From Symsagittifera roscoffensis (Eukaryota > Xenacoelomorpha > Acoela > Convolutidae): a stretch of 64,000 nucleotides of DNA. The notes beneath the pieces were generated by a model. The model did no database searches. It saw only the letters and a program-made list of their open reading frames with translations, and was not told the DNA's origin. Of the stretch, positions 40,630-51,897 are shown one piece after another (the stretch's first letter is position 1; every line of letters begins with the position of its first letter). The translations under genes and the position numbers were made by a program. The DNA lies in contig NC_087063.1 of assembly GCF_963678635.1 (NCBI RefSeq), positions 85,855,574-85,919,573 of the forward strand, written 5' to 3'.

Positions 40630-41362
40630 GTTAACTCACATCGGTTTGCTCTGATATATGTCCAAGAGTTCTAGTATGAGAAAGGCTTTCTTTTTCATCA
40701 CCCTCTTTTAGCATCTTGACACAAGTGCTCAATGCCGGCAGTGATTTTTGCTCCAGTATAAATCGAATAAAACAGAAAGCGTCTCTCCGCAAGATTCTAA
40801 AGCGAATGTGATCAATTGCATAAACACGCTCAATTTTTGAGACAAATCAGATAGTAGAAAATCATGAACATGTTCCAGAAGGAGATGAAGGGGATGAGTT
40901 GTTAACTAGTTTGAAAAAAAAAATACCCGATGAAGATATAGAAGGGGGCAAAATTGCCAGAAACAAATCGTCTTAAACCACTAGTAAATCTTTATTTACG
41001 AAGTTCCATTCATCGTACGTTTTGATTTGAAAAACGGTACAAAACACAATTTCCTAGATGTTTTTCGCTACAACCGCGGAAACATTGTTGTTGATTTTTG
41101 CTGTTTTGCTCGGTATTTGCTTCAAAGTTTCAGCAACTTGTAAAACGGGTGCGAATAGAAGCTGAAACCGCGTCAATTTCATCCACTTCTTGTTTAGGTA
41201 AGTTCTAGATTATTCTTGATTACGTAAGTTCTTAAGATCGAAAACACATACAATTTTGTAATATTGATTTGTAATTTTCTCTGCATGAATTGGTTAATCA
41301 TGAGTTGCGATTGTAGTTTTTTCTAGAACGCGTATTTTTTCTAGATTTGAAATTCTTCACTA

Positions 41363-41512
41363 ACCAGTGATTGGCTTGTAACACTGTGTACACCTTCTGG
41401 AGAACAACTGAGCAAAGAACTCAGTACAATACGGTTGGTCGTCTCTCGAGGTGAACATCTCCTTGTCTAGCTTTTTGTTGCAGTTGTGGCAGTGGTAGCA
41501 CTCTTTGTGGTA
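41363..41512 (-). pseudogene. LIM zinc-finger half-domain, FHL-like (copy 1)
   Basis: Fifty codons on the minus strand read YHKECYHCHNCNKKLDKEMF, SRDDQPYC and, after FFAQLFS, RRCTQCYKPITG. This is the second half of one LIM domain (H-x2-C-x2-C-x2-C then C-x2-[CF]) running into the start of the next, in the form typical of four-and-a-half-LIM (FHL) proteins. LIM domains bind two zinc ions and act as protein adaptors. The first half of the domain is not in frame upstream, and stops follow, so it is a fragment of a host-type gene carried in the repeat. Confidence 0.65.
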
Positions 41513-41762
41513 GGGCTAATTCTTCTTATGATTCCACCTTCTTTAGCTTCAGTTAGGACCAAGATTCTAAAGCGAAGCTGATCAATTGCACGAACTTGCT
41601 CATTTTTTGAGACACATCAGATAGTAGAAAATCATGAACATGTTCTAGAAGGGGATGAAGGGGATGAGTTGTTATCTAGCTCTGAAAAAGTTAACCCGAT
41701 GAAGATATAGAAGTGGGAAAGTTTTCACCAGAAACAAATCGTCTTAAATCACTGGTAAACCT

Positions 41763-42274
41763 TTACTTAGCTATTTCGACATTTTTAATTTCAGCTGCTT
41801 TGTCTAAACTTTGTTGCAGCTTCTGCTTTTCCAGTGCCAAAGCAGCTCGCTTTTTGTCTTCATTCTGTCTTCTTTCAACTTCAATCTGCAAACTCTTCTG
41901 GGCCTCCAGCTCCCGTTGCTTTTTGTTGGCATTTTTTTCAGCATAAAGAAAACTTTTGCCATCTTGTATTTCCTTGTACTTAAACCAAAGAGCACGAGCT
42001 TGTTCTGCGTCAAACTCCTCGAACATCTTCTGTTCAATTTTCAGTTGATTTTTTGATTTATCATAAACAAAATAATCTTTATAAGGACAGACAGACATAA
42101 AAATAGACTGCTCACTGTCCAACCCAACTCATGGAATCCCTCAAGCTGTAAACTAGAGAATTCTCGCGACTGTTCTCCTGCTTCTGTTTCTTGCTCAGAA
42201 AAAGGGGCATCAGCTCCTTGTTCGTGAAATATCTTTTTCGTTGGTTCCAGTTCCACGGGTTCTTTCATGTTCAC
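41763..42274 (-). pseudogene. Two-exon coiled-coil gene copy B1
   Basis: Exon 1 starts at ATG 42268 (MKEPVELEPTKKIFHEQGAD, then SSLQLEGFHELGWT) and meets a GTGAGC donor at 42115. An acceptor-like AACAG ends at 42030, giving an 86-bp intron. Exon 2 (42029-41763) reads KMFEEFDAEQARALWFKYKE, then a heptad-like Lys/Glu/Gln-rich coiled coil (ERRQNEDKKRAALALEKQ) to a TAA. The exon frames are both open, phase 0, and repeated in copies B2 and B3. An upstream exon-like frame (42431-42279, SLPALSTCVKLLK to HISEQTD) ends at another GTGAGT. The product is unknown. Whether it is expressed cannot be told; it may be a real host-type gene amplified in the array. Confidence 0.45.
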
Positions 42275-42957
42275 TCACATCGGTTTGCTCTGATATATGT
42301 CCAATAACTCTAGTATGAGAAAGGTTTTTGCCTTTTACCACCCTCTTTAGCAACTTGACACAAGTGCTCAATGCCGGCAGTGATCTTTGCTCCAGTATAA
42401 ATCGAATGAAACAGTGAGCGTCTCTCCGCAAGATTATAAAGCAAATGTGATCAATTGCTTAAACATGCTCATTTTTTGAGACACATCAGATAGCAGAAAA
42501 TCATGAACATGTTCTAGAAGGGTATGAAGGGAATGAGTTGTTAACTAGCTTGAAAAAAGTTAACCTGATGAAAATGTAGAAGGGGGAAGTATTGACAGAA
42601 AAAAATCGTCTTAAACCACTGGTAAACCTTTATTTACGAAGGTCCATTCATCGTACGTTTTGATTTGAAAAACCGTAGAAAACGCAATTTCCTCGATGTT
42701 TTTCTGCTACAACCGCGGAAACATTGTTGTTGATTTTAGCTGTTTTGCTCGGTATTTGCTTCCAAGTTTCAGCAACTTGTAAATTGGGTGCAAACAAAAG
42801 CTGATTACGTAAGTTCTCAAGATCGTAAGTATATACAATTTGCTATTTTGTTTTGTTTAATTGATTTGTAATTTTCTCTACAAGAATTGGTTCATCATGA
42901 GTTGCGATTGTAATTTTTCTAAAACGCTTAATTTTTCTCGGTTTCAAACTCTTCATC

Positions 42958-43109
42958 AACCAGTGATTGGCTTGCTACACTGTGTACACGTTCTGGAGGA
43001 CAACTCAGCAAAGCACGCAGTACAAAATGTTTGGTCGTCTCTCTAAGTGAACTTCTCCTTTTCTAGATTTTTGTTGCAGTTGTGGCAGTGGAAGCACTCT
43101 TTCTTGTAG
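42958..43109 (-). pseudogene. LIM half-domain, FHL-like (copy 2)
   Basis: Same fragment as 41363-41512, with CFHCHNCNK and an SRRCTQC-type end, more diverged (a LIM histidine codon altered). Part of subunit B, unit 1. Confidence 0.55.
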
Positions 43110-43279
43110 GGATCATTCTTTAAAATGATTCCACCTTCTTTAGCTTTAGTTAGGACCAAGATTCTAAAGCAAATGTGATCAATTGCTTAAACATGCTCAT
43201 TTTTGGGACACATCAGATAGTAGAGACTCGCCCAAGAACTTCTCTGTAATTTCTCTCTACAAATTAACGTGAAAAATCA

Positions 43280-43636
43280 TTATAAAAGATTTTTCCTTTC
43301 ACAAAACGTGTTCTGTATCTTCTGCAATTTGGTCGATGGCTTCACTTTGAATTTCCTTCTTTCATATTCGAACTCACACGTCACTGTTATATGATCACTT
43401 CTGTTTTGGTCTTGTGTTGTCGTTTTGACTGCTCGAGCCCGCGGGTCCATTCGGAAACGGCATCTCCCACTGCACTCAGTTGATCTCAAAACAACACACC
43501 AAATCACACTAAACAAAAAACCGAAAATTGCTTCGAATTCCATTAACAATTGATAACACTTGATTTTTCTTTTCAACTCAGATAGTTCAGCGACTAAAGC
43601 TTTTTGAATTTTTTCCACATTTTCCAACATCAGCAT
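43280..43636 (-). pseudogene. SUMO-like (ubiquitin-fold) fragment, unit 1
   Basis: Open frame from ATG 43636, 118 codons. Residues 1-30 are helical (VEKIQKALVAELSELKRKI), a hydrophobic stretch follows at about 35-50, and residues 82-117 read HITVTCEFEYERRKFKVK then TKLQKIQNTFCERKNL. The last part follows the SUMO pattern β1-β2-α1 (I-x-V, F-K-V-K-x-x-T-x-L-x-K-x-x-x-x-[FY]-C-x-R). SUMO is conjugated to lysines of target proteins. The fold is cut off after the first helix, with no C-terminal Gly-Gly, so it is a gene fragment. Units 2 and 3 have a 1-nt difference that puts a different N-terminal frame (WEMPFPNGPPGSSSQ) in front of the same domain. Confidence 0.55.
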
Positions 43637-43904
43637 TTTTTCTTTATTTACGGAGGTCCATTTATCGTACGTTTTGATTTGAAAAACCGTAGAAAATACA
43701 ATTTCCTCGATGTTTTTCTGCTACAACAGCGGAATCATTGTTGTTGATTTTCGCTGTTTTGCTCGGTATTTGCTTCAAAGTTTCAGCAACTTGTAAAATG
43801 GGTGCGAACAAAAGCTGAAACCGCGTCAATTTCATCCACTTCTTGATTAGGTAAGTTCTTGATTGTTTTTGATTACCTAAGTTCTTGAGATCGGCTGCAA
43901 TCTT

Positions 43905-44095
43905 CATCAGTAGTAAGGTAATTCGTAGGCGCTCCAACAGGGGGGGTAACCTACCCAGGGGTGCTCCAGAGCCTTATCCCAAAACCACATAGGCGCTCCA
44001 GACAAAATTTCTCGGTGCTCCAGACCCTAATTCCAAAACCACATAAGGCTCCAAAAAAGTTTTTCAAACCACAGGGGCACTCCAAAGAGGAAAAT
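43905..44095. repeat. GCTCCA short repeats with a G7 tract, unit 1
   Basis: GGxGCTCCA followed by CCxAAAACCACAT recurs about six times at 22-45 bp steps (AGGCGCTCCAACAG, GGGGTGCTCCAGAG, GGCGCTCCAGAC, GGTGCTCCAGAC). A homopolymer of 7 G starts at about 43940. It lies at the junction between the host-fragment block and the Polinton segment. Confidence 0.65.
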
Positions 44096-44422
44096 AAAAT
44101 AACATGTTTTATACCCTAAGTGCTATGAAATGACTATATTATAATAAGTCACTGCTGTTGTGATATATAATACAAAGATATGTCTGGGGACTGCATTTTC
44201 ATGCGTTAACGTTGGATCAAGACTATAAAGTTCATATTTGAGTGCAATTAAATTTAACGTAAAAGTTATAGCCAATATATTTAAACCGTTGGGAGCTGTA
44301 AATCATTTCCTTTCGGTATGCATCTTTTATTGTTGAACCAACGCTAAGCAATCTGAATCACTCACGAAGTTTGAAGAGCGGCTGACAGTCCGGTGTCATG
44401 ACATAATTGAACAATAAAAATA

Positions 44423-44740
44423 ATGGTGAAATTATGGAATAATGAATTAAGCAAAATGATTTTAATTGGAGATTGGCTTACTGAAGATATTGATAGGGAG
44501 CATTTAAGTTTCTCTGTCTTCTCAACTGGTACAAGATCAAAAAACAGTTGTATTAACGATCCTTATATAGTTTTCATATCACGGTGGAAAAAAGTAGCAG
44601 ATAAAGCACCAAAAGAATATGAGCAGAGTTGTAAAGAACAGTTTTACTTGAACGATATTTTACAAATAACGTGGTGTATTTATGCAAAACAAAAGTATGG
44701 GAAGGCTACTGATCTATCAATTGCTACTTATGAAAACTAG
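44423..44740 (+). CDS. Polinton 5' ORF of unknown function, 105 aa (unit 1)
   Basis: ATG at 44423 (MVKLWNNELSKMILIGDW) to TAG at 44738-44740. In units 2 and 3 the corresponding position is a sense codon and the frame goes on for about 20 more residues (FDYSFDFASKLIEKRGG), but those copies have a frame-changing deletion near their start. Each copy is therefore damaged at a different place and unit 1 holds the better N-terminus. Composition is ordinary and globular (ISRWKKVADKAPKEYEQ, QITWCIYAKQKYGKATDL). No family recognised. It is the first gene of the Polinton segment, upstream of the KLEKRR gene, and has no counterpart in element A. Confidence 0.45.
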   Translation: MVKLWNNELSKMILIGDWLTEDIDREHLSFSVFSTGTRSKNSCINDPYIVFISRWKKVADKAPKEYEQSCKEQFYLNDILQITWCIYAKQKYGKATDLSIATYEN

Positions 44741-44774
44741 TTTGATTATTCGTTCGATTTTGCCTCGAAATTGA

Positions 44775-45120
44775 TTGAGAAAAGGGGTGGAGCGAATGAT
44801 TCGACTTTGTTTTGATAAACTTTTAAAATATCAAAAACTTCCAGTGGTCTATCTAATTAACTACCACCGAAATATAAGACTGAGTAAGTGGTATCTTCAA
44901 GGTTACTTTCACTTCCACTGGCTTGAAATTCAGCAGGTCCACGAGGTGTTGAAAAAAAAATGAAATTGAAAAAACGTAGAGGTACTTCAACGGACCTAAA
45001 AATTATTCACGAGATTCATTTGACCGTGAAAAAAACATATCCGGAAAACTCTGACCGCCGAAACTATTTTCTAGCTACTTGTTCTCTGTTTTTTTTTCTA
45101 TTTAAAATGACGTAAACTAA
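44775..45120 (+). pseudogene. Polinton KLEKRR-type gene fragment, unit 1
   Basis: Frame pieces NIRLSKWYLQGYFHFHWLE (to 44963) and, after an A-run shift, KLKKRRGTSTDLKIIHEIH match the element A gene at 7690-8210. It is cut at about 45120 and fused to the coiled-coil exon of the next unit. Confidence 0.65.
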
Positions 45121-45149
45121 GACGTTGCCATAAACTATGACGTTGCCAA

Positions 45150-45534
45150 TCTGCAATCTCTTCTGGGCCTCCACCTCCTGTTGTATTTTTTGGCATTTAT
45201 TTTTTCAGCATAAAGAAAACTTTTGCCATCTTGTATTTCCTTGTAATTAAACCGAAGATCACGAGCTTATTGTGCGTCAAACTCCTCGAACGTCTTCTCT
45301 TCAATTTCCAGTTGATAATTTAATTTATCCTAAACAATATAATGTTTATAAGGAAAGCAGACATAAAAATAGACTACTCACTGGCCAACCCAATTCATGG
45401 AATCCCTCAAGCTGTAAACTAGAGAATTCTCGCGACTGTTTTCCTGCTTCTGTTTCCTGCTCAGCAAAAAGGGCATCAGCTCCTTGTTCGTGAACTCTCT
45501 TCTTCATTGGTTCCAGTTCCACGGGTTCTTTCAT
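45150..45534 (-). pseudogene. Coiled-coil gene copy A2
   Basis: Exon frame 45346-45534 is nearly identical to A1 (HEQGADALFAEQETEAG). The coiled-coil exon is truncated at the unit boundary, about 45150. Confidence 0.5.
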
Positions 45535-46267
45535 GTTAACTCACATCGGTTTGCTCTGATATATGTCCAAGAGTTCTAGTATGAGAAAGGCTTTCTTTTT
45601 CATCACCCTCTTTTAGCATCTTGACACAAGTGCTCAATGCCGGCAGTGATTTTTGCTCCAGTATAAATCGAATAAAACAGAAAGCGTCTCTCCGCAAGAT
45701 TCTAAAGCGAATGTGATCAATTGCATAAACACGCTCAATTTTTGAGACAAATCAGATAGTAGAAAATCATGAACATGTTCCAGAAGGAGATGAAGGGGAT
45801 GAGTTGTTAACTAGTTTGAAAAAAAAAATACCCGATGAAGATATAGAAGGGGGCAAAATTGCCAGAAACAAATCGTCTTAAACCACTAGTAAATCTTTAT
45901 TTACGAAGTTCCATTCATCGTACGTTTTGATTTGAAAAACGGTACAAAACACAATTTCCTAGATGTTTTTCGCTACAACCGCGGAAACATTGTTGTTGAT
46001 TTTTGCTGTTTTGCTCGGTATTTGCTTCAAAGTTTCAGCAACTTGTAAAACGGGTGCGAATAGAAGCTGAAACCGCGTCAATTTCATCCACTTCTTGTTT
46101 AGGTAAGTTCTAGATTATTCTTGATTACGTAAGTTCTTAAGATCGAAAACACATACAATTTTGTAATATTGATTTGTAATTTTCTCTGCATGAATTGGTT
46201 AATCATGAGTTGCGATTGTAGTTTTTTCTAGAACGCGTAATTTTTCTAGATTTGAAATTCTTCACTA

Positions 46268-46417
46268 ACCAGTGATTGGCTTGTAACACTGTGTACACCT
46301 TCTGGAGATCAACTGAGCAAAGAACTCAGTACAATACGGTTGGTCGTCTCTCGAGGTGAACATCTCCTTATCTAGCTTTTTGTTGCAGTTGTGGCAGTGG
46401 TAGCACTCTTTGTGGTA
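46268..46417 (-). pseudogene. LIM half-domain, FHL-like (copy 3)
   Basis: Near-identical to 41363-41512 at a distance of 4905 bp; same CHNC and KPITG motifs. Confidence 0.6.
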
Positions 46418-46666
46418 GGGCTAATTCTTCTTATGATTCCACCTTCTTTAGCTTCAGTTAGGACCAAGATTCTAAAGCGAAGCTGATCAATTGCATGAAC
46501 TTGCTAATTTTTTGAGACACATCAGATAGTAGAAAATCATGAACATGTTCTAGAAGGGGATGAAGGGGATGAGTTGTAATCTAGCTCTGAAAAAGTTAAC
46601 CCGATGAAGATATAGAAGTGGGAAAGTTTCACCAGAAACAAATCGTCTTAAATGACTGGTAAACCT

Positions 46667-47178
46667 TTACTTAGCTATTTCGACATTTTTGTTTTCAGCT
46701 GCTTTGTCTAAACTTTGTTGCAGCTTCTGCTTTTCCAGTGCCAAAGCAGCTCGTTCTTTGTCTTCATTCTGTCTTCTTTCAACTTCAATCTGCAAACTCT
46801 TCTGGGCCTCCAGCTCCCGTTGCTTTTTGTTGGCATTTTTTTCAGCATAAAGAAAAGTTTTGCCATCTTGCATTTCCTTGTACTTAAACCAAAGAGCAAG
46901 AGCTTGTTCTGCGTCAAACTCCTCGAACTTCTTCTGTTCAATTTTCAGTTGATTTTTTGATTTATCATAAACAAAATAATCTTTATAAGGACAGAAAGAC
47001 ATAGAAATAGACTACTCACTGTCCAACCCAACTCATGGAATCCCTCAAGCTGTAAACTAGAGAATTCTCGCGACTGTTCTCCTGCTTCTGTTTCTTGCTC
47101 AGAAAAAGGGGCATCAGCTCCTTGTTCGTGAAATATCTTTTTCGTTGGTTCCAGTTCCACGGGTTCTTTCATGTTCAC
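46667..47178 (-). pseudogene. Two-exon coiled-coil gene copy B2
   Basis: Same structure as B1: exon 1 from ATG 47172 to a GTGAGT donor at 47019, 86-bp intron (46934-47019), exon 2 KKFEEFDAEQALALWFKYKE to TAG/TAA at 46667. A few substitutions (for example ENKNVEIAK at the end). Both frames remain open. Confidence 0.45.
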
Positions 47179-47918
47179 TCACATCGGTTTGCTCTGATAT
47201 ATGTCCAATAACTCTAGTATGAGAAAGGTTTTTGCCTTTTTACCACCCTCTTTTAGCAACTTGACACAAGTGCTCAATGCCGGCAGTGATCTTTGCTCCA
47301 GTATAAATCGAATGAAACAGAGAGCGTCTCTCCGCTAGATTATAAAGCAAATGTGATCAATTGCTTAAACATGCTCATTTTTTGAGACATATCAGATAGC
47401 AGAAAATAATGAACATGTTCTAGAAGGGGATGAAGGGAATGAGTTGTTAACTAGCTTGAAAAAAGTTAACCTGATGAAGATGTAGAAGGGGGAAGTATTG
47501 ACAGAAACAAATCGTCTTAAACCACTGGTAAACCTTTATTTACGAAGGTCCATTCATCGTACGTTTTGATTTGAAAAACCGTAGAAAACACAATTTCCTC
47601 GAAGTTTTTCTGTAACAACCGCGGAAACATTGTTGTTGATTTTAGCTGTTTTGCTCGGTATTTGCTTCAAAGTTTCAGCAACTTGTAAATTGGGTGCAAA
47701 CAAAAGCTGAAACGGCCTCAATTTCATCCACTTCTTGATTGGGTAAATTCTTGATTATTCTTGATTACGTAAATTCTTAAGATCGTAAGTATATACAATT
47801 TGCTATTTGTTTTTGTTTAATTGATTTGTAATTTTCACTACAAGAATTGGTTCATCATGAGTTGCGATTGAAATTTTTCTAGAACGCGTAATTTTTCTCG
47901 GTTTCAAACTCTTCATCT

Positions 47919-48068
47919 ACCAGTGATTGGCTTGCTACACTGTGTACACATTCTGGAGGACAACTCAGCAAAGCACGCAGTACAGAATGGTTGGTCGTCT
48001 CTCTAAGTGAACTTCTCCTTTTTTAGCTTTTTGTTGCAGTTGTGGCATTGGAAGCACTCTTTCTTGTA
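47919..48068 (-). pseudogene. LIM half-domain, FHL-like (copy 4)
   Basis: Counterpart of 42958-43109. Upstream on the minus strand AKECGIIKKNEPYKKECFQC shows more of the LIM first half in frame than other copies, but the zinc-binding His is replaced. Confidence 0.55.
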
Positions 48069-48240
48069 GGGCTCATTCTTTTTTATGATTCCACATTCTT
48101 TAGCTCTAGATAGGACCAAGATTCTAAAGCGAATGTGATCAATTGCTTAAACATGCTCATTTTTTGGGACACATCAGATAATAGAGAATCGCCCAAGAAC
48201 TTCTCTGTAATTTCTCTCTACAAATTAACGTGAAAAATCA

Positions 48241-48435
48241 TTATAAAAGATTTTTCCTTTCACAAAACGTGTTCTGTATCTTCTGCAATTTGGTCAATGG
48301 CTTCACTTTGAATTTCCTTCTTTCATATTCGAACTCACACGTCACTGTTATATGATCACTTCTGTTTTGGTCTTGTGTGTCGTTTTGACTGCTCGAGCCC
48401 GGGGGTCCATTCGGAAACGGCATCTCCCACTGCAC
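48241..48435 (-). pseudogene. SUMO-like fragment, unit 2
   Basis: Reads WEMPFPNGPPGSSSQND, then the same HITVTCEFEYERRKFKVK and FCERKNL ubiquitin-fold start. One nucleotide fewer than unit 1 upstream of the domain (TTGTGTG versus TTGTGTTG). Confidence 0.55.
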
Positions 48436-48869
48436 TCAGTTGATCTCAAAACAACACACCAAATCACACTAAACAAAAAACCGAAAATTGCTTCGAATTC
48501 CATTACCAATTAATAACACTTGCTTTTTCGTTTCAACTCAGATAGTTCAGCGACTAAAGCTTTTTGAATTTTTTCCACATTTTCCAACATCAGCATTTTT
48601 TCTTTATTTACGGAGGTCCATTTATCGTACGTTTTGATTTGAAAAACCGTAGAAAATACAATTTCCTCGATGTTTTTCTGCTACAACAGCGGAATCATTG
48701 TTGTTGATTTTCACTGTTTTGCTCGGTATTTGCTTCAAAGTTTCAGCAACTTGTAAAATGGGTGCGAACAAAAGCTGAAACCGCGTCAAATTCATCCACT
48801 TCTTGATTAGGTAAGTTCTTGATTATTTTTGATTACCAAAGTTCTTGAGATCAGCTGCAATCTTCATCA

Positions 48870-49065
48870 GTAGTAAGGTAATTCGTAGGCGCTCCAACAG
48901 GGGGGGGGGGTAACCTACCCAGGGGTGCTCCAGAGCCTTATCCCAAAACCACATAGACGCTCCAGACAAAATTTCTCGGTGCTCCAGACCCTATTTCCAA
49001 AACCACATAGGGGCTCCAAACAAGTTTTTGAAACCACAGGGGCACTCCAAAGAGGAAAATAAAAT
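48870..49065. repeat. GCTCCA short repeats with a G11 tract, unit 2
   Basis: Counterpart of 43905-44095; the G tract at about 48900 is 11 long. Confidence 0.65.
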
Positions 49066-49387
49066 TACATGTTTTATATCCTAAGTGCTATGAAATGACT
49101 ATATTATAATAAGTCACTGCTGTTGTGATATATAATACAAAGATATGTCTGGTGACTGCATTTTCATGCGTTAACGTTCGATCAAGACTATAAAGTTCAT
49201 ATTTGAGTGCAATTAAATTTAACGTAAAAGTTATGGCCAATACATTTAAATCGTTGGTAGCTGTAAATCATTTCCTTTCCGTATGCATCTTTTATTGTTG
49301 AACCAAAGCTAAGCAATCTGAATCACTCACGAAGTTTGAAGAGCGGCTGACAGTCCGGTGTCATGACATAATTGAACAATGAAAATA

Positions 49388-49776
49388 ATGGTGAAATTAT
49401 GGCAGAATGAATTAAGCAAAATGATTTTAATTGGAGATTGGCATAAGATATTGATAGGGAGCATTTAAGTTTCTCTATCTTCTCAACTGGTACAAGATCA
49501 AAAAACTGTTGTATTAACGATCCTTATATAGTTTTCATATCACGGTGGAAAAAAGTAGCAAATAAAGCACCACAAAAATATGAGCAGAGTTGTAAAGAAC
49601 AGTTTTACTTGAACGATCTTTTACAAATAACGTGGTGTATTTATGCAAAACAAAAGTATGGGAAGGCTACTGATCTATCAATTGCTACTTATGAAAACAT
49701 ATTTGATTATTCGTTCGATTTTGCCTCGAAATTGATTGAGAAAAGGGGTGGAGCGAATGATTCGACTTTGTTTTGA
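49388..49776 (+). pseudogene. MVKLW-type Polinton ORF, unit 2
   Basis: ATG at 49388; a 5-nt shorter sequence after IGDWH shifts the frame relative to unit 1. The remainder is readable to TGA 49774-49776 (FASKLIEKRGGANDSTLF). Confidence 0.5.
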
Positions 49777-49779
49777 TAA

Positions 49780-50572
49780 ACTTTTAAAATATTAAAAACT
49801 TCCAGTGGTCTATTTAAATATCTACCACCGAGATATACGACTGAGTAAGTGGTATCTTCAAGGTTTCTTTCACATCCACTGGCTTGAAATTCAGCAGGTC
49901 CACGGGGCGTTGAAAAAAAATGAAATTGGAAAAACGTAGAGGTACTTCAACGGACTTAAAAATTATTCACGAGATCCATTTGAACGTGAAAAAAACCTAT
50001 CCGGAAAACTCTGACCGCCGAAACTATTTTCTAGCTACTTGTTCTCTGTTTTTTTTTCTAGTTAAAATGACGTTAGCTATGACGTTGCCATTAAACTTCG
50101 ACCATATGAAGGTCTGATTGGCATAGATAATTTTTCAAGGGACAAATACCTGAATGATTAAAAAATATTACGTCTGCATGCAATTTTACACGATGCCGCG
50201 GGATTTGTTGACGAAGTTTATAACAATGGTCCCACCTACTGTTACATGTTACCCTGGAAGTGCAACAACGGCCTGATTGGTCACTTGAATGGTATTACTT
50301 TCTGTTTAAATGTTAAACTGACAAAACCAAGTCTCTATCAATTGTTAGAATGTTGAAGGAAAGATCAGTCGTGCTAGACTTGGAAGGATTCCGTTGTAGA
50401 AAAAAATTAAAATTATAGTTAAAGAACTAGCATTTACAACTTCTGATTACAGTGACTCTCTGATTTTTCTACCTCCAGCCAGCTTCAATTCACTTCCTAA
50501 ATCTGAACAAAAAGCTTACAACTGGTTGACAAATAACTTGCACGGAATTCACTGGTAAAGCGGTATTTTTTT
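49780..50572 (+). pseudogene. KLEKRR-type gene and exonuclease start, unit 2
   Basis: KLEKRRGTSTDLKIIHEIH (49920-50117), a frame change, then LIGIDNFSRDKYLND with a TAA, LHDAAGFVDEVYNNGPTYC, and the exonuclease start VVLDLEGFRC (about 50360). It ends at TTTTTTATATTTA (about 50572), where the A3 exon begins. Confidence 0.6.
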
Positions 50573-50576
50573 ATAT

Positions 50577-50765
50577 TTATAAGGAAAGCAGACATAAAAA
50601 TAGACTACTCACTGGCCAACCCAATTCATGGAATCCCTCAAGCTGTAAACTAGAGAATTCTCGCGACTGTTTTCCTGCTTCTGTTTCCTGCTCAGCAAAA
50701 AGGGCATCAGCTCCTTGTTCGTGAACTCTCTTCTTCATTGGTTCCAGTTCCACGGGTTCTTTCAT
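50577..50765 (-). pseudogene. Coiled-coil gene copy A3, exon 1 only
   Basis: Near-identical to 40441-40629 and 45346-45534 (MKEPVELEPMKKRVHEQG). The coiled-coil exon is absent because the unit junction lies directly beyond the donor site. Confidence 0.5.
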
Positions 50766-51498
50766 GTTAACTCACATCGGTTTGCTCTGATATATGTACA
50801 AGAGTTCTAGTATGAGAAAGGCTTTCTTTTTCATCACCCTCTTTTAGCATCTTGACACAAGTGCTCAATGCCGGCAGTGATTTTTGCTCCAGTATAAATC
50901 GAATAAAACAGAAAGCGTCTCTCCGCAAGATTCTAAAGCGAATGTGATCAATTGCATAAACACGCTCAATTTTTGAGACAAATCAGATAGTAGAAAATCA
51001 TGAACATGTTCCAGAAGGAGATGAAGGGGATGAGTTGTTAACTAGTTTGAAAAAAAAAATACCCGATGAAGATATAGAAGGGGGCAAAATTGCCAGAAAC
51101 AAATCGTCTTAAACCACTAGTAAATCTTTATTTACGAAGTTCCATTCATCGTACGTTTTGATTTGAAAAACGGTACAAAACACAATTTCCTAGATGTTTT
51201 TCGCTACAACCGCGGAAACATTGTTGTTGATTTTTGCTGTTTTGCTCGGTATTTGCTTCAAAGTTTCAGCAACTTGTAAAACGGGTGCGAATAGAAGCTG
51301 AAACCGCGTCAATTTCATCCACTTCTTGTTTAGGTAAGTTCTAGATTATTCTTGATTACGTAAGTTCTTAAGATCGAAAACACATACAATTTTGTAATAT
51401 TGATTTGTAATTTTCTCTGCATGAATTGGTTAATCATGAGTTGCGATTGTAGTTTTTTCTAGAACGCGTAATTTTTCTAGATTTGAAATTCTTCACTA

Positions 51499-51648
51499 AC
51501 CAGTGATTGGCTTGTAACACTGTGTACACCTTCTGGAGAACAACTGAGCAAAGAACTCAGTACAATACGGTTGGTCGTCTCTCGAGGTGAACATCTCCTT
51601 ATCTAGCTTTTTGTTGCAGTTGTGGCAGTGGTAGCACTCTTTGTGGTA
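51499..51648 (-). pseudogene. LIM half-domain, FHL-like (copy 5)
   Basis: Copy of 46268-46417, 5231 bp further on. Confidence 0.6.
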
Positions 51649-51897
51649 GGGCTAATTCTTCTTATGATTCCACCTTCTTTAGCTTCAGTTAGGACCAAGA
51701 TTCTAAAGCGAAGCTGATCAATTGCATGAACTTGCTAATTTTTTGAGACACATCAGATAGTAGAAAATCATGAACATGTTCTAGAAGGGGATGAAGGGGA
51801 TGAGTTGTAATCTAGCTCTGAAAAAGTTAACCCGATGAAGATATAGAAGTGGGAAAGTTTCACCAGAAACAAATCGTCTTAAATGACTGGTAAACCT

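Larger units (their letters stand above)
40121..45120. repeat. Higher-order array unit 1 (~4.9-5.0 kb)
   Basis: Composed of subunit A (about 40.12-41.7 kb), subunit B (about 41.7-43.25 kb), a SUMO-like block (43.28-43.9 kb) and a Polinton 5' segment (43.9-45.12 kb). A and B are homologous with a 1645-bp period, measured between their MKEPVELEP exons (40629 and 42274). The unit recurs at +4905 and then +5231. It ends inside the Polinton gene with KLKKRR, fused directly to the coiled-coil exon of unit 2. Confidence 0.8.
45121..50572. repeat. Higher-order array unit 2 (~5.4 kb)
   Basis: Same order as unit 1: A2 (45.12-46.65 kb), B2 (46.65-48.2 kb), SUMO-like (48.24-48.87 kb), Polinton segment (48.87-50.57 kb). 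The Polinton part extends about 450 bp further than in unit 1, into the exonuclease gene, and then joins exon A3 at about 50572. Units 2 and 3 share a deletion in the MVKLW gene that unit 1 lacks, so they are closer relatives. Confidence 0.8.

Noticed and set aside
41811-42056. Plus-strand 81-codon hydrophobic ORF (repeated at 46715 and 51946).
   Set aside because: It is the antisense of the coiled-coil exon; Lys/Glu/Gln codons read backwards give Phe/Leu/Ser-rich frames.
43905-44095. GCTCCA repeat block as the terminal inverted repeat of the Polinton.
   Set aside because: No inverted partner was found at the other element or at the window ends; only a weak ATACCCTAAG match to about 1068 was seen, too short to use.
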